A DNA stretch of 11,745 nucleotides from an uncultured bacterium. Lineage in GTDB: Bacteria; Gemmatimonadota; Gemmatimonadetes; Palauibacterales; KS3-K002. The position numbers were made by a program, and so were the translations under genes. Below the pieces are notes generated by a model, which saw only the letters and a program-made list of their open reading frames with translations, searched no databases and was not told the DNA's origin. Below are positions 7,032 through 11,745 of this stretch, piece after piece; position 1 is the first letter of the stretch, and each line of letters starts with the position of its first letter. Location: contig CANPVY010000075.1 of NCBI GenBank assembly GCA_947581845.1, forward strand, positions 1-11,745. The letters run 5' to 3'.

Positions 7032-8396
7032 GTGGTCGAACGCTTCAAACCTCTTCGTTTCTCCCGGGCCGGCATCCGGGGACTCAAAGCCGCCGCCACC
7101 ATCGCCATCAACGATCGGGTCCGCGAGTTGTGGGCGAACGGCCGCAACGTGTACCACATGGCGTTCGGCGAGTCCCGCTTCCCGATCCATCCGCGGATCG
7201 CCGAGGCGCTCGGCGCCAATGCCCACAAGCGCAGCTACACGCACCCTCTGGGGATCCCAGAGCTGCGCGAGGCCATCGCCGCCTACTACCAACGACGCTT
7301 CGAGATGGACGTGAGCCCGGAGCAAGTGGTGGTGGGACCGGGGAGCAAGTCGCTGATCTTCTCCTGCCTGATGGCGCTGGGCGAAGAAGTCATCCTGCCG
7401 CAGCCCTCCTGGGTCTCCTACGCGCCGCAGGCGCACATCCTGGGCAAGCCGGTCACGTTCGTGCCGACGGGGCCGGAGACGAACTTCGAGCTGGAGCTGG
7501 ATGTCCTGGAGGCCCGGATCCAAGAGTCGCGCCAGAAGTGGGGGAACCCCGAGGTCTTCGTGGTGAACAGCCCCAAGAATCCCACCGGCACCGTGATGCG
7601 CCCGGAGAAGGTGAAGGCCTTGGCGCGTTTCGCGCGGGAACACGAGCTGATGGTGCTGAGCGACGAGATCTACGCACTCACGGTGTTCAACACCATCCCG
7701 CACGTGTCGATGTCGGACTTCTATCCCGAGGGCACCGTAGTCTTCGGCGGGCTGAGCAAGAGCCTCCCCCTCGGGGGTTGGCGGTTCGGCACGGCGATCC
7801 TGCCCCGAGGGAACGGGGGGCCGGCGCTGGCGCACGCGATCTCGAACATCGCGTCCAACATCTGGACCAGCGTCACGGCTCCCGTGCAGTACGCGGCGCT
7901 GGTGGCGTACAGCGGCGACCCCGACATCGAGGAGTACATCGAGGTCTGCCGGAGCATGCACGCGATCAGGACTCGCTTCCTCTACCGGACGATGGTGCGC
8001 CTGGGCGTGCCGTGCGTCGAGCCGGCCGGCGCCTTCTACGTCTTTCCCTGCTTCGAGAAGTGGCGCGAGGCGCTGGAGGCCCGGGGCGTCCGCAACGACG
8101 AGGACCTGGCGCTCTATCTGCTGGACAGTTACGAGATCGCCACGCTTCCGGGCTCAGCATTCCATTCGGCTCAGGACCTGTCCCTCAGGATCTCCTCCAG
8201 CTACATCGACGCGGCCACTGACGAGCGTGCCGATGCCCTGCTCGCCGCGTTCCAGCAGGACCCCGACCCGGAGCGATTCATCGAGGACCACCATCCCCGC
8301 CTGCAGAAGGTGGCCGAGCGGTTCGGTGAGTTCATCGCGGACCTCGAGCAAGATGTGCGTTACGCCCACCACCGCCCCGAGCTGGCGATCCGCTAG
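7032..8396 (+). CDS. Class I/II PLP-dependent aminotransferase (fold type I), first gene of the operon
   Basis: This 454-residue cytoplasmic enzyme is predicted to move an amino group from an amino acid to a 2-oxo acid using pyridoxal phosphate. Key residues are in place: Asn183 (KNPTG), Asp211 and Tyr214 (SDEIY), the Schiff-base Lys243 (GLSKSLPLGG), phosphate-contacting Arg251 (GWRFG) and Arg386 (LRISSS), which in this fold holds the substrate alpha-carboxylate. N-terminal motifs FGESRFPI (45-52) and PSWVSYAPQA (125-134) recall a subgroup with FGQSPFPV-type signatures rather than classical AspC; that subgroup's substrate is not known to me. The length exceeds the usual 390-400. About 40 residues after 410 form a charged, helix-like C-terminal extension (ERFIEDHHPRLQKVAERF onwards). 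The start is the GTG preceded by GGAGG. The thiolase begins on the next base after the stop codon, so the two are almost certainly co-transcribed and perhaps translationally coupled. Confidence 0.9.
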   Translation: MVERFKPLRFSRAGIRGLKAAATIAINDRVRELWANGRNVYHMAFGESRFPIHPRIAEALGANAHKRSYTHPLGIPELREAIAAYYQRRFEMDVSPEQVVVGPGSKSLIFSCLMALGEEVILPQPSWVSYAPQAHILGKPVTFVPTGPETNFELELDVLEARIQESRQKWGNPEVFVVNSPKNPTGTVMRPEKVKALARFAREHELMVLSDEIYALTVFNTIPHVSMSDFYPEGTVVFGGLSKSLPLGGWRFGTAILPRGNGGPALAHAISNIASNIWTSVTAPVQYAALVAYSGDPDIEEYIEVCRSMHAIRTRFLYRTMVRLGVPCVEPAGAFYVFPCFEKWREALEARGVRNDEDLALYLLDSYEIATLPGSAFHSAQDLSLRISSSYIDAATDERADALLAAFQQDPDPERFIEDHHPRLQKVAERFGEFIADLEQDVRYAHHRPELAIR

Positions 8397-9644
8397 ATGA
8401 GAGAGGTCGTCATCGTGGACGCCGTCCGGTCCCCGATCGGCCGGCAAAACGGGGTACTCTCCGGCGTTCGCCCCGACGACCTCCTGGCCGAGGTGCTGAA
8501 GGGACTCGTGGAGCGGGTGGGGATCGACCCGGCCCTCATCGAGGACGTCTACGCGGGCTGCGGCAACCAGGCGGGCGAGGACAACCGCGACGTGGCCCGC
8601 ATGGCGGTGCTGCTCGCGGGATGGCCGGCGGAGGTATCCGGTGTCACGGTGAATCGGAACTGTTCGTCGGGGCTGGAGGCCGTGAATCAGGCGGCCAAGG
8701 CGATCTTGGCCGGGGAGGGCGACATCTTCGTCGGTGCGGGCGTGGAGTGCATGAGCCGCGCCCCGTGGGCCGTTCCCAAGCCCGAGCGCGCGCAGCCCAT
8801 GGGGCACTGGACCATGTGGGACACGACCGTGGGCTGGCGCTTCAACAATCCGCGCATGGAGGCGCTCTACGGGATCGAGAGTCTCGGCGAGACAGCGGAG
8901 AATATCGCCGCGGAGATGGGAATCTCGCGTGAGGAGCAAGACGCCTTCGCGCTGGAGAGTCATCGCCGCGCGGTAGAGGCGCTGAACGCCGGCAAGTTCA
9001 AGGACGAGATTGTCCCCATCCTCGTGCCCCAGCGCAAGGGCGAACCTGTTCAGGCGGACACCGACGAGCATCCCCGCTACCGGATCGAGGGGGAGACCTT
9101 CGTGTTGGACACCGACCTCGAGCGAATGGGACGACTCAAGCCCGTTTTTCGCAAGAATGGCACGGTGACCGCCGGCAACTCGAGCGGGATCAACGACGCG
9201 GCGGCGGCACTGCTGCTCACGAGCGGGGAGAAGGCGCGCGAGCTGGGGCTCACGCCGATGGCGCGCTGGATCGGCTCGGCCGTCGCGGGCGTGGACCCTG
9301 GGGTGATGGGCTACGGTCCGGTGCCCGCGACCGAGAAACTGCTGAAGCGGGTGGGCATCTCGCTCGAGCAGGTGGGCCTCGTCGAGCTGAACGAGGCGTT
9401 CGCCGCGCAGGCGCTGGGAGTCATTCGCAAGCTCAAACTGCGGCAAGAGATCACCAACGTGAACGGGGGCGCCATCGCCCTCGGGCATCCCACCGGCTGC
9501 TCCGGCGCCCGGATCCTGGTCACACTGCTGCACGAGATGCGGCGGCGGGCTCCGCGGGAGTCACGCCCGTACTACGGACTGGCAACGCTGTGTGTCGGGG
9601 TGGGCATGGGCGTCAGCACGTTGCTCGAGTGGCTGGAGGAGTAG
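8397..9644 (+). CDS. Thiolase (acetyl-CoA acyltransferase, PaaJ/PcaF-like)
   Basis: This 415-residue thiolase is predicted to cleave a 3-oxoacyl-CoA with free CoA to give acetyl-CoA and a shortened acyl-CoA, or to run the reverse condensation. The catalytic set is complete: Cys89 (NRNCSSG), the NEAFAAQ motif (332-338), His364 (GHPTGCSG) and Cys399 (TLCVGVG). Several stretches recall 3-oxoadipyl-CoA thiolases: [14 protein letters not shown] (57-70), [11 protein letters not shown] (142-152) and MGYGPVPAT (304-312). The active-site neighbours differ, with NCSSGL where PaaJ has LCGSGL and HPTGCSG where it has HPLGMSG. The acyl chain may therefore not be adipyl. Length is close to normal, slightly long. 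Its ATG follows the aminotransferase TAG with no gap (TAGATG) and has only a weak ribosome binding site, which points to translational coupling. The CoA-transferase follows after 58 bases. Confidence 0.94.
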   Translation: MREVVIVDAVRSPIGRQNGVLSGVRPDDLLAEVLKGLVERVGIDPALIEDVYAGCGNQAGEDNRDVARMAVLLAGWPAEVSGVTVNRNCSSGLEAVNQAAKAILAGEGDIFVGAGVECMSRAPWAVPKPERAQPMGHWTMWDTTVGWRFNNPRMEALYGIESLGETAENIAAEMGISREEQDAFALESHRRAVEALNAGKFKDEIVPILVPQRKGEPVQADTDEHPRYRIEGETFVLDTDLERMGRLKPVFRKNGTVTAGNSSGINDAAAALLLTSGEKARELGLTPMARWIGSAVAGVDPGVMGYGPVPATEKLLKRVGISLEQVGLVELNEAFAAQALGVIRKLKLRQEITNVNGGAIALGHPTGCSGARILVTLLHEMRRRAPRESRPYYGLATLCVGVGMGVSTLLEWLEE

Positions 9645-9690
9645 CGAGCGGATCGCCGCGCGGCAGCGGCTGGCCGGGCTGTACGCGGGG

Positions 9691-9697
9691 GGAGGAG
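9691..9697 (+). promoter_or_regulatory. Ribosome binding site of the CoA-transferase
   Basis: GGAGGAG, inside a longer G-rich run, precedes the GTG at 9703 by 5 bases (7 from its GGAGG core). It supports that start over the in-frame ATG-like position at 9592, which would overlap the end of the thiolase gene by about 50 bases. Confidence 0.7.
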
Positions 9698-9702
9698 CAA
9701 AG

Positions 9703-10932
9703 GTGACAAGCGACCCACAACGACCACTATCGGGAATCCGCGTCATCGGCCTGGAGCAGTACATGAGCGGGCCGTACTGCTCTATGCTCCTGGCCGACGC
9801 GGGGGCCGAGGTCATCAAGATCGAGCGGCCGGGCAAGGGGGATCCGCGCCGCAGCATCCCTCCCTTCGCGCGGAAGGACGGCGCGAAGAAGGGCGTCGGC
9901 TTCATGGCCTACAACCGCAATAAGAAGAGTCTGGCTCTGAACGTGCAAAGCGCGGCGGGCCAGGCGATCGTGCGGCAGCTGGCCGGCGTGTCGGATGTGG
10001 TGGTCGAGAACCTGCGGCCCGGCTCGATGGCGAAGATCGGTCTGGACTACGAGGGACTGCGCTCGATCAATCCGCGCATCATCTACGCCATGATCTCGGG
10101 TTTCGGCCGCATGGACGGGTACCGCAGCGCCTACGCCGACCGTCCAGCGTTCGACATTGTCGCCGAGGCCATGAGCGGGGTGATGGACCTCATCGGCTTC
10201 GCGGACAAGCCACCCACCTTCACACTCTATGGGCTGGCCGATGTCTACTCCGGTATGATCGCGGCGTATGGCATCATGCAGGCCCTGTTCATGCGGGAGC
10301 GCACAGGCGAGGGTCAGCTCGTGGATGTCTCGCTCACCGACAACATGCTGGCGCTCAACGAGCGCATGGTGGCCCTCTACTCCGTGACTGGCAAGGAGCC
10401 GGAACGCGGCAAGCTGGAGCACCTCTGGCCGCGTGGCGCGTTCCGCTGTAAGGACGGCTACGTGGCACTGAACGTGCCCGACGATACCGTGTGGAGCCGG
10501 CTCGCCACCGCGGTGGGCCGACCCGACCTGGTGGACGACGCACGCAGCGCCGACGGAACCAGCCGCGCAGCCAACGCCGACTTCCTGCAGCCGATCATCG
10601 AGGCCTGGATGGCCGACAAGAGCCGGCAGGAAGTCGTGGACACGTTGAACGAGGCGGGCATGCCTGCGGGCCCGGTCTACACAGCCAGGGACGTATTCGC
10701 GGATCCGCACTTCCGCACGCGCGGCATGCTGGTCGATATCGATGATCCCGAGGTCGGCAGGTACACCTTCGCCCGCTCGACGCCCCACCTGTCGGCGGCA
10801 GCCGAGATCGTGAGCGAGCCATCGCCTGCCCTCGGACAGCACACGTGGGAGATCCTCCAGGGTCTGCTGGGCTACTCGGACGATGAGGTGCAGCGGCTGG
10901 CCGACGACGGCGTGGTCGGGGTCACGAAGTAG
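9703..10932 (+). CDS. Family III CoA-transferase (CaiB/BaiF type)
   Basis: This 409-residue enzyme is predicted to transfer CoA between carboxylic acids through an enzyme-bound acyl anhydride, as in formyl-CoA:oxalate CoA-transferase (Frc) and CaiB. The typical N-terminal half is clear: GIRVIGLEQ (11-19), GPYCSMLLADAGAEVIKIERP (23-43) and VENLRPGSM (101-109). Asp180 in GLADVYSGM aligns with catalytic Asp169 of Frc. RTGEGQLVDVSLTDNM follows, as expected. Length and domain order match the family. The start is a GTG 58 bases after the thiolase stop, set by GGAGGAG. An ORF from 9592 is longer but would read 37 non-family residues. As the last gene of the operon, it probably loads CoA onto the acid that the thiolase later cleaves, or recycles CoA from a product. 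The hairpin cluster that follows fits transcription ending here. Acid and CoA donor are unknown. Confidence 0.93.
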   Translation: MTSDPQRPLSGIRVIGLEQYMSGPYCSMLLADAGAEVIKIERPGKGDPRRSIPPFARKDGAKKGVGFMAYNRNKKSLALNVQSAAGQAIVRQLAGVSDVVVENLRPGSMAKIGLDYEGLRSINPRIIYAMISGFGRMDGYRSAYADRPAFDIVAEAMSGVMDLIGFADKPPTFTLYGLADVYSGMIAAYGIMQALFMRERTGEGQLVDVSLTDNMLALNERMVALYSVTGKEPERGKLEHLWPRGAFRCKDGYVALNVPDDTVWSRLATAVGRPDLVDDARSADGTSRAANADFLQPIIEAWMADKSRQEVVDTLNEAGMPAGPVYTARDVFADPHFRTRGMLVDIDDPEVGRYTFARSTPHLSAAAEIVSEPSPALGQHTWEILQGLLGYSDDEVQRLADDGVVGVTK

Positions 10933-10935
10933 CTT

Positions 10936-10959
10936 CGAGCCGCGGCGCCGGACGGCTCG
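10936..10959. terminator. First hairpin after the CoA-transferase gene
   Basis: Arms CGAGCCG (10936-10942) and CGGCTCG (10953-10959) form a perfect 7-bp stem with a 10-base loop, 3 bases after the stop codon. No T-run follows, only CTCTCTC. It may help end transcription or protect the 3' end. Confidence 0.4.
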
Positions 10960-10973
10960 CTCTCTCAAGAGGA

Positions 10974-11014
10974 CGCGGCGCGTGGCACCCCCTCGAATCG
11001 GGCCACGCGCCGCG
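10974..11014. terminator. Long GC-rich hairpin between convergent genes
   Basis: Arms CGCGGCGCGTGGC (10974-10986) and GCCACGCGCCGCG (11002-11014) pair perfectly over 13 bp around a 15-base loop. It lies between the convergent CoA-transferase and PDZ genes, so it could act in both directions. There is no T-run on either side, so a classical intrinsic terminator is not proven. Confidence 0.55.
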
Positions 11015-11021
11015 GCCTGAA

Positions 11022-11043
11022 CTCGACGCTCAACGGCGTCGAG
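11022..11043. terminator. Third hairpin, next to the PDZ gene stop
   Basis: Arms CTCGACGC (11022-11029) and GCGTCGAG (11036-11043) form a perfect 8-bp stem with a 6-base loop, 11 bases after the minus-strand stop codon. On the minus strand it is followed by TTCAGG, a very short T stretch. It most likely serves the PDZ gene transcript. Confidence 0.5.
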
Positions 11044-11054
11044 CCGCAGAGACT

Positions 11055-11745
11055 TTAGTTGTGCTCCCTGATCACCCGTACCCTGTAGCCGAGTGTCTCC
11101 GGCACCCTGCCTTCGACCGTCCTCTCGCTCTGATGCCGCATGACGCGGAACGAGACCTCTTCGTCAGCATTGTAGGAACGCAGGATCCGCATCGTGTGGC
11201 TCGGGCTCCTGACCTCGCGGCCATCGATGGCGATGATCACGTCGCCTGCTCTGAGGCCGAGCTCGCTGTCCTCGGGAATGCTGACGACAAGCACGCCCTC
11301 ATCGATCCCGAAGTACTCGCCCAGGTCCGGGTTCAAAGAGACCAACTCAAGGCCCGGTAGCCGCGCACCCAAGCGCACAGCGAACGACTCCGGGCCGAGA
11401 TAGTGCAATTCGGGAAGCCCTCGGTAACGCTCCGCCAGCTCTCGCAGCCGCCTCGACTGATCGAGCACGCCTCGCAAGTTCAAATTCAATGCCCAAGGAC
11501 CCTCGAACTCGCCGGCCACCACCTGGACAGTCTTCGTCTCGCCGTCGCGGCGGAATTCGACCTCCACGGTGTCGCCGACCTCGAGCTCGCGGGCTCGCTC
11601 GACCAGCCGCATGCCGGGGGCGGATTCGTCCTCATCGTACGCCTCGCCGCCCCGCAACAGGCTCTCGCCATCGAGCTTCGTGATGATGTCCCCTTCCCTG
11701 ATACCTGCCGCCTCCGCCGGGCCGCCTTCCGCCACACGCTCGATC
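11055..11745 (-). CDS. Tandem PDZ-domain protein, C-terminal part (5' end beyond the window)
   Basis: About 229 C-terminal residues are visible; the reading frame stays open to the window edge (IERVAEGG at the start of the visible part), so the gene is incomplete here. Two PDZ-like domains are seen. The first holds GGPAEAAGIREGDIITKLDG and ends in the strand pair DTVEVEFRRDGETKTVQV. The second holds GVLVVSIPEDSELGLRAGDVIIAIDG and ends with VSFRVMRHQSERTVEG. A helical linker with RRLRELAERYRGLPELHYLG joins them. PDZ domains of this kind bind C-terminal peptides and usually sit in exported proteases (HtrA, Ctp) or scaffold proteins. No protease catalytic site is visible in this part. An internal GTG (11733-11735) could be read as a start but lies inside the first domain and is not credible. 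It ends with TAA at 11055-11057, convergent with the CoA-transferase operon. Confidence 0.85.
   Translation of the reverse strand, partial: IERVAEGGPAEAAGIREGDIITKLDGESLLRGGEAYDEDESAPGMRLVERARELEVGDTVEVEFRRDGETKTVQVVAGEFEGPWALNLNLRGVLDQSRRLRELAERYRGLPELHYLGPESFAVRLGARLPGLELVSLNPDLGEYFGIDEGVLVVSIPEDSELGLRAGDVIIAIDGREVRSPSHTMRILRSYNADEEVSFRVMRHQSERTVEGRVPETLGYRVRVIREHN

Noticed and set aside
6957..7961. 334-codon minus-strand and 363-codon plus-strand frames inside the aminotransferase
   Set aside because: Both overlap a gene with a full PLP active site; their translations are low-complexity Arg/Gly/Pro-rich.
8154..9533. 459-codon open frame on the minus strand
   Set aside because: It is antisense to the thiolase, whose catalytic residues are all intact. 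Its Arg/His/Asp-rich translation is typical of the reverse strand of a high-GC gene.
9727..10968. 413-codon open frame on the minus strand
   Set aside because: Antisense shadow of the CoA-transferase; no family motifs, and Arg/His/Val-rich as expected of such shadows.
1..11745. Mobile element, defence system or biosynthetic island
   Set aside because: No transposase, integrase, terminal inverted repeats, tRNA-adjacent attachment site, CRISPR repeats or known defence domains were seen in any frame.

Overview
The window reads as chromosomal DNA from a high-GC, Gram-negative-type bacterium. It holds nine protein-coding genes, one of them cut by the right edge. I see no tRNA, rRNA, CRISPR array, transposase, integrase or phage gene. 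Two exported proteins have signal peptides ending near an 'AQ' or 'GQ' junction. Together with the mix of an exported M24 peptidase, an S9 peptidase and a tandem-PDZ protein, this resembles Gemmatimonadota. That lineage guess is an inference from style, not from a marker gene.

Left part, plus strand (264-4757): (1) an exported M24 metallopeptidase of the Xaa-Pro aminopeptidase type; (2) a glycosylasparaginase-type Ntn hydrolase with a Tat-like leader; (3) a CaCA-family cation/Ca2+ antiporter of the YrbG type; (4) a monofunctional peptidoglycan glycosyltransferase (MtgA). On the minus strand (4754-6769) lies an exported S9 prolyl-oligopeptidase-type peptidase. It is convergent with mtgA, and the two stop codons overlap. 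The M24, asparaginase and S9 enzymes together suggest breakdown of peptides or modified amino acids outside the cytoplasm. The antiporter and MtgA are envelope housekeeping functions.

Middle and right part, plus strand (7032-10932): a tight three-gene unit of a class I/II PLP aminotransferase, a PaaJ/PcaF-like thiolase whose ATG directly follows the aminotransferase stop, and a CaiB/BaiF family III CoA-transferase. All key catalytic residues are present. This is the best candidate for an undescribed pathway: transamination, CoA activation and thiolytic cleavage in one operon, with no dedicated dehydrogenase or hydratase inside the unit. A cluster of three hairpins (10936-11043) separates it from a minus-strand tandem-PDZ protein that runs off the right end.

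Non-coding stretches are short. Bases 1-263 hold only a ribosome binding site and no convincing gene. Bases 2787-3005 hold a possible gene relic on the minus strand. Bases 6770-7031 form a divergent intergenic region with the likely promoters of two transcripts. Four track-style longest-ORF starts are too far upstream; the starts given here follow Shine-Dalgarno spacing and family length.
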